The position numbers and the translations under genes are program-made. Under the pieces are notes generated by a model. That model worked only from the letters and a program-made list of their open reading frames with translations. It was not told the origin of the DNA and made no database searches. Positions 43,114-52,805 of a DNA stretch of 64,000 bases are shown one piece after another (position 1 is the stretch's first letter; each line of letters starts with the position of its first letter). Source of the stretch: Multifurca ochricompacta (taxonomy: Eukaryota; Basidiomycota; Agaricomycetes; Russulales; Russulaceae); the NCBI GenBank assembly GCA_022496185.1, contig WTXG01000140.1, positions 31,296 through 95,295 of the forward strand, read 5' to 3'.

Positions 43114-45648
43114 CAGTAACCCACAAAACCATTCCAATGTTTAACCATCCTGAAGAGATTGACCAATTACACCATAGGAATAATTTCCAAAATTTGTAGA
43201 AATTGGTAGATGATATTGTATCATCTAAGTGTCACTTAGAGCCTATACTGATGTCAATTGAGTCAGTGGTTCATGATATATAAAATGTTTTGTGTAGCAA
43301 TGTCATTGGATTGGTTTTGTGGCCTATTGCACTTATGATGGAATGGGGGTGTATGATATGGGAGGGGCCAGGTATGGCTTGAAAATTTGATGGGAGGATG
43401 GATGGGCATATTATGTTGATAGAGGAACCCATTAACAACTTCTGAAGTGCTCTAGTCACTTCCACATCTGTGTCTGCCCTGCCAGAGGAGATACAGTGCC
43501 TCACAAAACTGAGTCAATGTTTTGCACTTTTGCACTGTTTGTTGAATATTGCATCAGCCAAAACAAATATTAACAAAGTCTTGGTAGACCATAAAAGGTA
43601 TAAGATAAGGGTTATGTAATGCAACAATGATTATGTAATTCTGATCAAAACCTGTGGAGCTATGCCCATTTCAAATTGGGGACTCATTGACTCAGTTTTG
43701 TGAGTGGGTATCAGAAATATCAGAATCTGATGCTCCACCAAATGTACAGCAACCAATCCTTAATATATGGTTACCATAGTTGTCTTAATATTGATGGGAC
43801 CTGGAATAGAGCTATTTAACCATGGTTTACATTCCCAGAATATTATAATTTCCCAATGCACCCCACCTCCTCTGCTCAGAAAGAAAACATGCACTCTCTG
43901 GCCTCTGAAGGTCATTCCACTGACACTATTGCCTCCAGACTCAGCCTCAGCCAGTCCACAGTCTCTAGGACACTCAGAACCCTCCTTCCCAACCATCAGT
44001 CATCTCATTTTGGTCATCTTCCAAGCTCTCTGCTACCTCTGAACATGCTATCATGATACAAATACCACAGGAAAGGTTGGCAATGCTGTCCAGGCCACAA
44101 AGCACATCAATTCCATCATCCCCAACCATGTCTCTTCACAAACTGTGCATTGGGTTCTTAAACAACATTCATTCAAGGCTGTAACAAAGAAGAAAAGGCC
44201 ACTACTCTCTGCAGTACATTGCAAGAAGCACTTAGCCTTTGCTTTGAAGTACCAAAACTGGACTATGGAGGACTGGAAGAGGGTGATTTGGTCAGATGAG
44301 ACCAAAATCAACAGGTTTGGGTCAGATGCCAGTCCTCCACAGTCCACTCTCTGTACTTCAAAGCAAAGGCTAAGTGCTTCTTGCAATGTACTGCAGAGAG
44401 TAGTGGCCTTTTCTTCTTTGTTACAGCCTTGAATGAATGTTGTTTAAGAACCCAATGCACAGTTTGTGAAGAGACATGGTTGGGGATGATGGAATTGATG
44501 TGCTTTGTGGCCTGGACAGCATTGCCAACCTTTCCTGTGGTAATTTGTATCATGATAGCATGTTCAGAGGTAGCAGAGAGCTTGGAAGGATGACCAAAAT
44601 GAGTGACTGATGGTTGGGAAGGAGGGTTCTGAGTGTCCTAGAGACTGTGGACTGGCTGAGGCTGAGTCTGGAGGCAATAGTGTCAGTGGAATGACCTTCA
44701 GAGGCCAGAGAGTGCATGTTTTCTTTCTGAGCAGAGGAGGTGGGGTGCATTGGGAAATTATAATATTCTGGGAATGTAAACCATGGTTAAATAGCTCTAT
44801 TCCAGGTCCCATCAATATTAAGACAACTATGGTAACCATATATTAAGGATTGGTTGCTGTACATTTGGTGGAGCATCAGATTCTGATATTTCTGATACCC
44901 ACTCACAAAACTGAGTCAATGAGTCCCCAATTTGAAATGGGCATAGCTCCACAGGTTTTGATCAGAATTACATAATCATTGTTGCATTACATAACCCTTA
45001 TCTTATACCTTTTATGGTCTACCAAGACTTTGTTAATATTTGTTTTGGCTGATGCAATATTCAACAAACAGTGCAAAAGTGCAAAACATTGACTCAGTTT
45101 TGTGAGGCACTGTAAGGCAAACAGCATGCTGAGCATTTCTCTCTGTCAGCTTCCTTGGTCTCCCTCCATTGACTTGGGATGGTAAGGGCAGTATTTATGA
45201 CCCATCTTGAGATGATAATAGTGCCATGGCCAGTCATAGTTGACACTTTAAGGGCAGATTTGCCTGAAGTGAGGAGGGAGATGATGTGAGTCCTTTTGGC
45301 AGCAGAGAGGGCATGCATGGTAAGAAGCAAGTGTTGTTGATGATTATTTGGTGTGTGTTCAACTTATTTAACATTGTCACATGACTGTCAATGCATTCCC
45401 ATGACCACCAGATACCAGTTTTGTCATCTCACATGTTGGCCACAAAACTGTTCCAATGATAATGCCTCACAAAACATTTTATATATCATGAACTACTGAC
45501 TCAATTGACATTAGTATAGGCTCTAATTGATGCTTAGATGCTACACTATCATCTACCAATTTCTACTAAGTTTGGAAATTATTCTCATTGTGTGGTAGGT
45601 CAATCTCTCCAGGATGGCCAAACATTGGAACAGTTTTGTGGGCTACTG
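43114..45648 (-). mobile_element. Tc1/mariner element A-3, split by palindrome B-1
   Basis: Segments 43114-43491 and 45115-45648, about 912 bp together, matching the complete element at 20064-20975. It starts CAGTAACCCACAAAACC and ends TTTTGTGGGCTACTG followed by TA. The minus strand carries the same HTH peptide. B-1 sits at the TA of GGAGATAAGGCA. Confidence 0.9.
43494..45112. mobile_element. Palindromic Tc1-derived element B-1
   Basis: Arms of about 784 bp (43494-44277 and 44332-45112) are near-exact inverted repeats around a 54-bp loop. Ends CAGTGCCTCACAAAACTG with TA at 43492-43493 and 45113-45114. Each arm encodes the Tc1 N-terminus (SLASEGHSTDTIASRLSLSQ). Only the loop adds the first catalytic Asp (VIWSDETKINRFGSD). 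The second Asp and the Glu are absent. A frame change lies near 44056. Confidence 0.94.
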
Positions 45649-46072
45649 TATATAAGTCCACTGTATCTACACCATAGACCTCAGACTTGACTTATTGAAT
45701 ACATCAGTGTTTGTCTTCTGGACAAGTTCCTTTGAACTTTGAACTTAGTTGTCTCAGTGCTTTTGGCACTTCCCACTTACCATTGTCTTGGGGAGCAGCC
45801 CCTTTGACTTTGACTCATCCCTTTTACTCCAAGAAGACTGTATTGGTCTCTTATCCAAACCCTACAAAGTAGCTGTTGCACAAGTTGTGCAGAATGTCCC
45901 ACACCAGACATAACACTGTTCCACCAATGTTGCCACTGTCATGAACTGACACCCTAGAGACCTCCTGACCCCCTAGAAATCTCTGGACGCTCCCAGAAAC
46001 CCTGCAGAACCCTCAGAAATGAAGATAACCCTAGATTAAGACCAGAAGAAGGCTGGTCCAGACCAGGGCTGG

Positions 46073-46650
46073 TGTGATGGTTTGATTTCTTTTCTTTGTT
46101 TTGCTTGACTGTCTGGAATGACTACATGGGTTGTATCAGCTAATCTATCTAACTAGGTTAACTGACTGTATATTACAGAGGTTGTAACCCCTCTGTTGCT
46201 TGTTTGTTGGTCTAGCCCATCTCTTATACTTACATGACATAGTTTGACATAGCCATGAGATCACTGTGACATAGTATGATATCATTTCTACTGTACCTAC
46301 ATCACTTTACCTTACTGGCTAGACCCTTATCTCTGATAGTGACTGGACTGTATTTAAACTGTGTAGTTCTGAGAAGAACAGACTCTAAGTCTGTTCTCCT
46401 GTGCTCAATACAGGTGTTTCATTAGACTCACAGAAATCCCCTTGAGCCCTCCTAAGTCGCATCATAGAGGGTCTTTGAACCCCAGTAGCTTGTGGCAGGA
46501 CTTAGCATTGCTGCTTGATCCCGTATCTTGCATGTGCCCCTCTGACTTGTGTAGGCTTGACTCATCTTGATTGAAGTCTTGATCCTGACCTAGTTGTCTT
46601 GAACCCAAACAACCCCCTGACTTTGACACAGCATGCACCTGGCTGTGACA
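46073..46650 (+). repeat. Solo gypsy-G LTR (TSD GCCGG, decayed)
   Basis: It runs from TGTGATGGTTTGATTTC to CCTGGCTGTGACA, 578 bp. The flanks are GCTGG (46068-46072) and GCCAG (46651-46655), opposite CpG transitions of GCCGG. It also has AGAACAGAC..GTCTGTTCT near 46376. Confidence 0.9.
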
Positions 46651-46858
46651 GCCAGACTCCTGCCAAATTGGAGAGGTGTGGGAAGAAAACTAACAGGCCC
46701 CCACAACACCTAAACAGCAGTCCACAAACTGCAGACTGTGGACTGCAGATTTCTAAGCCCAAAAGTGGGGCTATTCTCATTGGTGGATAGTGGGGAGTTA
46801 GAGTGAAATTAACCTCCCCTAAAGTGGTGCACAGACCAAAGTCCCAGTTGTAATTATG

Positions 46859-46903
46859 TATATAAACCCTTTTGGAATAGAATGGACAGCTCCAGACTGT
46901 CCA
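46859..46903 (+). promoter_or_regulatory. Gypsy-X promoter and predicted RNA 5' end
   Basis: TATATAAA at 46859-46866 and AGACTGTCCA at 46894-46903, 35 bp downstream. The latter is complementary to the primer site at 47094-47103. Confidence 0.62.
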
Positions 46904-47093
46904 CTTGTGATCCAGTTCCTGATTACCTAGGAGATTAGCCCCACCTTGTGGAAGGCTTCTCACCCCTTGCCTTTGAGCTGTTTGTTTCATCTCCCTGCAC
47001 TTTCACCCTCACTCTCATCCTTTGCCCACTTCCAAATCCTTCTCCTTCACATACAACCCACTGTCCAGGCAGTTGACAGTGAGTTGTAACCTT

Positions 47094-47103
47094 TGGACAG
47101 TCT
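47094..47103 (+). other. Putative self-priming site of gypsy-X
   Basis: TGGACAGTCT lies 2 nt after the LTR end and is the reverse complement of AGACTGTCCA at 46894-46903, 10 nt. Confidence 0.62.
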
Positions 47104-47118
47104 CCTTTGCAGTAGACA

Positions 47119-48140
47119 GTGACTGACAAGTGCCCTAGTGTCCCAGAACAGCTCCCCTGTGTCCTACCCTTTGGATCAAGCAGCCTCCCCCCCTATGATT
47201 TTCCTGGTGCCCAGCACACCATTAACTTTGCTGCCTTGGTAGAGGCAGCTGCCACAGCATCCCCAGCTCCCCCTTCATTGGTTTTGCCTCCCCTTGAGCT
47301 CCCAGAGCTTCACCCTCTCCCTGTGCCCTCCCCCACCCTTCAACTGCCTCCTCTCATTCCCCCAGGCCTCCTGAATGTGTCCAATACCCTTGGCACCCCC
47401 CCTCCTCATTATATTCGCCTCCCAACCCCTGCCCCACCCCCTCCCACTGCTGTAAATGCCCTTTCCCCCCACCACCCTGGCTCTGACCATTGGACACCTC
47501 CTCCTTCTCTTGTCCATCGTCCTTTTTGTATTGACCATCCAACCAATCCTCACCAATTCCTTATCTACTATTCACTTGACAGTCGACAGGAGTCTTGGGT
47601 GCCTTCCCAGTTTTCCAGAGAGGTCAGCCTTTTTGACCAATTTCCCTGCTACTTGGACATGCTTCATGATCAGGCTCACTACCTTGCTGGGACTCACATT
47701 CCTATCCATTTCCCTCACTTTCATAATGTTCCTATTTGTCCTCAGATTGATCAATTCCTTCATTCCCCTCACTATCCCAACTCCCACTTTGTAAATCTTA
47801 ATCTCTGTGCCAAAGTAGGATATCTGGCCCCCAACCCTCACACATTCCCCAATGGCCTCTTAGTTTATTCTTGGAACACTTCCATTGCTTGTCTGGACCA
47901 CACCCTTTCCCCAGAACTGCAAGATGTCTTCAGTGGAGCCAGAGCATTACTCCAGGGCTTCGATCTCTTGGACAGATGCTTTATTTGTATCTTTGGCACT
48001 CTGAGCTTCACTGATCTGGGAGTATGAGTAGAAGAAAGATACTTTACAGTTCATGACCTGCTTAGGAATTACCTAGAGCTTGTCCCCTTTGTTCATTCTG
48101 TCCACCTACCTACCAACCCCCTCCCCCTCCTCCCCATCCA
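47119..48140 (+). pseudogene. Gypsy-X ORF1, unknown protein before Gag
   Basis: It starts MTDKCPSVPEQLPCVLP, 27 nt after the LTR, so the leader is very short. Residues 20-155 are Pro/Leu-rich. The rest is a conserved region: IYYSLDSRQESWVPSQFSRE, HFPHFHNVPICPQIDQFLHS, SPELQDVFSGARALLQGFDL. After a TGA at 48025-48027 (likely CGA) it continues VEERYFTVHDLLRNYLELVP to LPIQP, is split by copia, and ends CFEDIDFDSNL at about 59660. The minus-strand copy at 8.6-9.5 kb conserves this region. No family recognised. Confidence 0.75.
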
Positions 48141-48145
48141 GCCTG

Positions 48146-48661
48146 TGTTGAACACAGGACATGTTCGGTGATGCTTCAGGCATCAGGAGATTAGATTAGC
48201 TACTTTGTGGACTAGATTAGATATTGGAGTTTTGGACTATTTACTATATCATTATTACTTTCTTTCTCACATTCCGCAGTAGCTGACTGATGTACCTTAG
48301 TAAAGATGTACAAGCATGTGATTCCTTACTGGCCAATGGCCTTATTCCCTCTTGTTTATTGTTTGGACTTTGTCCAGCACTTGTGGACTTATTCCCAGTG
48401 CACAGACCATCCCTTGGACTGTATATAAGGGTGTCTGTTTCATCTCTTACACTTCAGAGTTTCCTTCACCTCTGAAGTGTAAGTCCCAGTCTCTCTACTT
48501 ACTACCTTACCACTGACTAACCGTCTCTTGTAGATAACTTGTCTCTAGGTGTGTAGTATAGTAATATAGAGTTTCCTTCACCTCTGAAGTATAACTTGTC
48601 TCTAGGTCTTTACTTGCTAACACTTCACAGTCAGTATGCTGTGCATCATGCCTGTTTTACA
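48146..48661 (+). repeat. Copia 5' LTR
   Basis: It runs from TGTTGAACACAGGACATG to CATGCCTGTTTTACA, 516 bp, with TATATAAGG near 48423. It has 57 bp more than the 3' LTR. The extra piece lies between direct repeats AACTTGTCTCTAGGT. Confidence 0.96.
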
Positions 48662-48675
48662 GGTTATGGGCCCTG
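48662..48675 (+). other. Copia primer-binding site, half-tRNA-iMet type
   Basis: GGTTATGGGCCCTG directly follows the LTR. It is complementary to the anticodon-arm sequence of initiator Met tRNA (GGGCCCATAACC), not to its 3' end. This is the priming mode known for Drosophila copia. Confidence 0.85.
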
Positions 48676-49594
48676 CCCACGCTTAACTGATCTGTTATCA
48701 TTTTTTGATCAGTCCAACTTTACACTTCAAGCTCACCAAGCTTCAAGACCACTTTCCCAATCAGTCTTCCTTGTGAGCTTTGCTTTCATTTCTCTTGCCC
48801 TTAACTGTCCACAAGGTGGTGCACTTCATGTGCCCACCTTGATCTGTCTGGCTAGTCCCTCAAGGGATTCTAGCAAGAGGTGATGAGGGACCCTAAGTGG
48901 GTGAAACACCTTGAGCTCCTCATGTGTGCTCTAAGTAAATAGTATTCTTAGATGTAGCTGGGTTTTTGTCCCATCCATAGTCTTAGTAGGCCACTTGCCC
49001 AGAAGGCTTGGGGCTATAGGTTCAGTCAATGCTTGGCTCAATCCGTAAGCCAGGTTTAGCCACCTGCAGGTAGAGTTTAGGGTCTAGAACAAGGCATGGG
49101 TAGTCACTCCCATGATGCTTGGGCTCGATACAAGTAGGCTTGAACTACTATAGTAGATACACAGTAGCTAGAAGGTTTTGTCTCTGGGCAGAAGTACCTG
49201 CTGCTGTCATTGGGGGTCCGCCCCAACCAGAGGAAACCTGATAGTCTACTATAGTCATGGCCCCAATCATCTAGGGCTTAATCATGGACTCCACCACCAG
49301 CACTAGAGGAAGGGCTCTATACCCTTTGTCTCTAGTGGAACTTGTGGTTGGCTCCTCCATGACATGACTCCCCATCTATTTACACAATGTCCCCCTGATG
49401 TGGGCTTAGGACTTGTTGTAGATGGCATTAGACAGCTTACTATACTACTTAGAAGTCGCACATCAGAGGCAGGACTTCTTTAAGTTCTGTAGCATAGCAC
49501 CACAGATTGGACAGGCCCTCTTAAATGAGACCTGGACAACTGGTTCTAACTGCTCCTTGGAACCAGGATCAAATTTTTCTAAATCATCTCAAAA
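48676..49594 (+). other. Copia leader, about 920 nt, non-coding
   Basis: Between the primer site and the Gag ATG at 49595 there is no sustained coding frame. Local inverted repeats are visible (e.g. CTAGTCCCTCAAGGGATTCTAG near 48852). The length is unusual compared with the 20-30 nt leaders of the gypsy elements here. Packaging signal, intron or IRES are possible. Confidence 0.6.
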
Positions 49595-50271
49595 ATGTCT
49601 TCCATTGTCTTCCCCCCTACCTTCAAGTTTGATAAACTTGATGGCTCCAACTGGCAGCAGTGGTCAGTGTCGTTCACTGCCCTGCTCAGGATAAATGGGA
49701 TGAAGAGGCACATCACTCATGATGCCCCTGAATTCCTGAATCTGCTGAAACCAGAGGATGGAGAAAAGGATGACAAGTACACCAAACACTTTGCAACATG
49801 GTCGGAGCCTATGTACATTGAATGGAACAGAGTGGAGGAGGTCCTCATGGGAGTCTTGGTGATGGTAACATTGCCAGAAACATACTCCCAAATTGCCTCT
49901 GACAGAACTTATCCTTCTGTCAATGCCAAATATGAGTGATTGGAATCGCTCTATGGTTCAGTAGGTAGCATGGCCACCTACAACTTGTGGTGCTCTGTTT
50001 TGTCCTTCCATCTGGAGGAAGGCAAACAGTTTAGGCCCCAGTTGCAGCATGTATTGGATGCAAGGAGTACCCTTAAAGAGAATGGGATGGAAATCTCTGA
50101 TCTCCAGATGAGCTTCATATTGCTCCAATCCCTACCTCCATCCTATAATGCCATTGCTGGCTCCATCCTGGCATCAGGTCCTCCTGACCGCCTTTCCCCT
50201 CAGGACCTTGTACAAAGGTTCCTAAATGAGGAAAGCTGACTAGCCGGCCCCGCAGGAAGTGGTGTTGGGGC
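49595..50271 (+). pseudogene. Copia Gag, N-terminal part
   Basis: It starts MSSIVFPPTFKFDKLDGSNW, the usual L.G.NW..W motif of copia Gag, then WNRVEEVLMGVLVMVTLPET and, after a TGA at 49937-49939, LESLYGSVGSMATYNLW and LPPSYNAIAGSILASGPPDR (UBN2-type Gag). It is cut at GGGGC by a solo LTR and resumes at 50790. Confidence 0.9.
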
Positions 50272-50784
50272 TGTTGACACAGGACGTGTCTGGAGATGCT
50301 TCAGGCACCTAAGGATCGCTTTAGCTGTAGATAAGATTAGATTAGGTTCCGGAGTTTCGGACTTTTTACGATATCTTTATTACATTTCTTTCTCACCTTA
50401 CTCAGCTGATTAGTGATGTCCTTAGTAATGCGCAGTAAGCACGTGATATCTCTTTAGCCAATGGCCTTTATCCCTCTCTGTTTATTGTCCAGCACTTGTG
50501 GACTTATTCCCAGTGCGCACAGACCATTTCCCCTGGCCCCCATGGGTATATAAGGGTGTCTGTTTTGTCTCTTACACTTCAGAGTTCTTCTAACCTCTGA
50601 AGTGTAAGTCCCATCTACTTTACTCTCTACTTCCTTTAGACTAATGCTCTATGTAGTACTTGTCTTTTCTAGGTCAGTAGTGTAGTAATATAGAGTTCTT
50701 CTAACCTCTGAAGTTACTTGTCTTTTCTAGCTTAAACTGCTAACCAACCACAGTCAGTATAACCAGCAGCATGATTGTTTGACA
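50272..50784 (+). repeat. Solo copia LTR (TSD GGGGC)
   Basis: It runs from TGTTGACACAGGACGTG to CATGATTGTTTGACA, 513 bp, flanked by GGGGC at 50267-50271 and 50785-50789. CpGs such as GGACGTG and TTCCGGAG remain. It is a solo LTR inside a related copia element. Confidence 0.95.
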
Positions 50785-50789
50785 GGGGC

Positions 50790-51180
50790 TGCCCTTAACA
50801 AGGCAGCCCATGTCAACAAAAACAAAAATAAAAAACAATCAAATTTCACACCACAACCTGCAGGTGCATCATTGTCCAATGATGTCACCTGCTTCTATTG
50901 CCAGAAGCCAGGCCACAAGGCTAATGAATGTCGGCAAAGGAAACAGGACAGAGCCAATGCTGATGCAGGCAAAAAGGGCAACAAGAGGAAGGGGCAAGGC
51001 CCCAGTGTACAAACAAACTCCACACAAGTAGCTACTGTAGTTAATGGTAGTGGAAGAATACAGGAGGTGCATGAGACACCTCACATTTCACTTTATTTCT
51101 TGACTGAGCATATGCAAGAAGTTGATGATGGCAGCAATCCTTGGATGATGGACAGTGGAGCCACCACTCATTTCACACCA
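50790..51180 (+). pseudogene. Copia Gag zinc knuckle and protease start
   Basis: Lys/Asn-rich linker, knuckle CFYCQKPGHKANEC (CX2CX4HX4C), then WMMDSGATTHFTPY with the D-S-G active site. Palindrome B-2 interrupts at TA. The sequence resumes at 52806. Confidence 0.93.
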
Positions 51181-51182
51181 TA

Positions 51183-52803
51183 CAGTGCCTCACAAAACTG
51201 AGTCAATGTTTTGCACTTTTGCACTGTTTGTTGAATATCACATCAGCCAAAACAAATATAAACAAAGTGTTGGTAGACCATAAAAGGTACAAGATAAGGG
51301 TTATGTAATGCAACAAACATTATGTAAGTCTGATCAAAACCTGTGGAGCTATGCCCATTTCAAATTGGGGACTCATTGACTCAGTTTTGTGAGTGGGTAT
51401 CAGAAATATCAGAATCTGATGCTCCACCAAATGTACAGCAACCAATCCTTAATATATGGTTACCATAGTTATATTAATATTGATGGGACCTGGAATAGAG
51501 CTATTTAACCATGGTTTACATTCCCAGAATATTATAATTTCCCAATGCACCCCACCTCCTCTGCTCAGAAAGAAAACATGCACTCTCTGGCCTCTGAAGG
51601 TCATTCCACTGACACTATTGCCTCCAGACTCAGCCTCAGCCAGTCCACAGTCTCTAGGACACTCAGAACCCTCCTTCCCAACCATCAGTCACCTCATTTT
51701 GGTCATCCTTCCAAGCTCTCTGCTACCTCTGAACATGCTATCATGATACAAATCACCACAGGAAAGGTTGCCAATGCTGTCCAGGCCACAAAGCACATCA
51801 AATCCATCATCCCCAACCATGTCTCTTCACAAACTGTGCACTGGGTTCTTAAACAACATTCATTCAAGGCTGTAACAAAGAAGAAAAGGCCACTACTCTC
51901 TGCAGTACATTGCAAGAAGCACTTAGCCTTTGCTTTGAAGTACAGAGAGTGGACTGTGGAGGACTGGCATCTGACCCAAACCTGTTGATTTTGGTCTCAT
52001 CTGACCAAATCACCCTCTTCCAGTCCTCCATAGTCCAGTTTTGGTACTTCAAAGCAAAGGCTAAGTGCTTCTTGCAATGTACTGCAGAGAGTAGTGGCCT
52101 TTTCTTCTTTGTTACAGCCTTGAATGAATGTTGTTTAAGAACCCAGTGCACAGTTTGTGAAGAGACATGGTTGGGGATGATGGATTGATGTGCTTTGTGG
52201 CCTGGACAGCATTGGCAACCTTTCCTGTGGTGATTTGTATCATGATAGCATGTTCAGAGGTAGCAGAGAGCTTGGAAGGATGACCAAAATGAGGTGACTG
52301 ATGGTTGGGAAGGAGGGTTCTGAGTGTCCTAGAGACTGTGGACTGGCTGAGGCTGAGTCTGGAGGCAATAGTGTCAGTGGAATGACCTTCAGAGGCCAGA
52401 GAGTGCATGTTTTCTTTCTGAGCAGAGGAGGTGGGGTGCATTGGGAAATTATAATATTCTGGGAATGTAAACCATGGTTAAATAGCTCTATTCCAGGTCC
52501 CATCAATATTAATATAACTATGGTAACCATATATTAAGGATTGGTTGCTGTACATTTGGTGGAGCATCAGATTCTGATATTTCTGATACCCCCTCACAAA
52601 ACTGAGTCAATGAGTCCCCAATTTGAAATGGGCATAGCTCCACAGGTTTTGATCAGACTTACATAATGTTTGTTGCATTACATAACCCTTATCTTGTACC
52701 TTTTATGGTCTACCAACACTTTGTTTATATTTGTTTTGGCTGATGTGATATTCAACAAACAGTGCAAAAGTGCAAAACATTGACTCAGTTTTGTGAGGCA
52801 CTG
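51183..52803. mobile_element. Palindromic Tc1-derived element B-2
   Basis: 1,621 bp, TA at 51181-51182 and 52804-52805, ends CAGTGCCTCACAAAACTG. Its arms mirror B-1. The 54-bp asymmetric centre (CATCTGACCCAAACCTG side first) is in the opposite orientation, so B-2 is inserted the other way round. It is nearly identical to B-1. Confidence 0.95.
51545..51988 (+). CDS. Truncated Tc1 transposase: DNA-binding domain only
   Basis: A 147-codon open frame in the left arm of B-2. It contains SLASEGHSTDTIASRLSLSQ and STVSRTLRTLLPNH (first HTH), ITTGKVANAVQATKHI and SQTVHWVLKQHSFKAVTKKK (second HTH, paired-like), KKHLAFALKYREWTVEDW, then the palindrome centre and a stop. The D-D-E core is missing except for the region just before the first Asp. 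If expressed it could bind TIRs without cutting, like the truncated repressors known for other transposons (inference). Confidence 0.7.
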   Translation: MHPTSSAQKENMHSLASEGHSTDTIASRLSLSQSTVSRTLRTLLPNHQSPHFGHPSKLSATSEHAIMIQITTGKVANAVQATKHIKSIIPNHVSSQTVHWVLKQHSFKAVTKKKRPLLSAVHCKKHLAFALKYREWTVEDWHLTQTC

Positions 52804-52805
52804 TA

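Larger units (their letters stand above)
42095..45915 (+). repeat. Gypsy-A2 3' LTR, split by a Tc1 nest
   Basis: Segments 42095-42418 and 45651-45915. It starts TGTTACAACCTCTGC and ends CACACCAGACATAACA. The insertion at TA (42417-42418 and 45649-45650) splits ATTACATATATAAGTCC, which is intact in the LTR at 7638. The purine tract AGAAGAGGGGGTGA precedes it. Confidence 0.95.
45937..47091 (+). repeat. Gypsy-X 5' LTR, split by a solo G LTR
   Basis: Segments 45937-46072 and 46651-47091. It runs from TGTCATGAACTGACACC to GTGAGTTGTAAC. The intact solo copy is at 32297-32866. TATATAAA at 46859-46866 fixes the orientation. Confidence 0.9.

Noticed and set aside
44278..44331. Flip-flop inversion of the palindrome centre between B-1 and B-2
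   Set aside because: The two palindromes are simply inserted in opposite orientations; arm-specific differences travel with the centre, so no internal inversion is needed.
47156..47540. Minus-strand ORFs opposite the Pro-rich part of gypsy-X ORF1
   Set aside because: They are composition shadows of the C-rich plus strand; the plus frame is the one conserved around the copia insertion.
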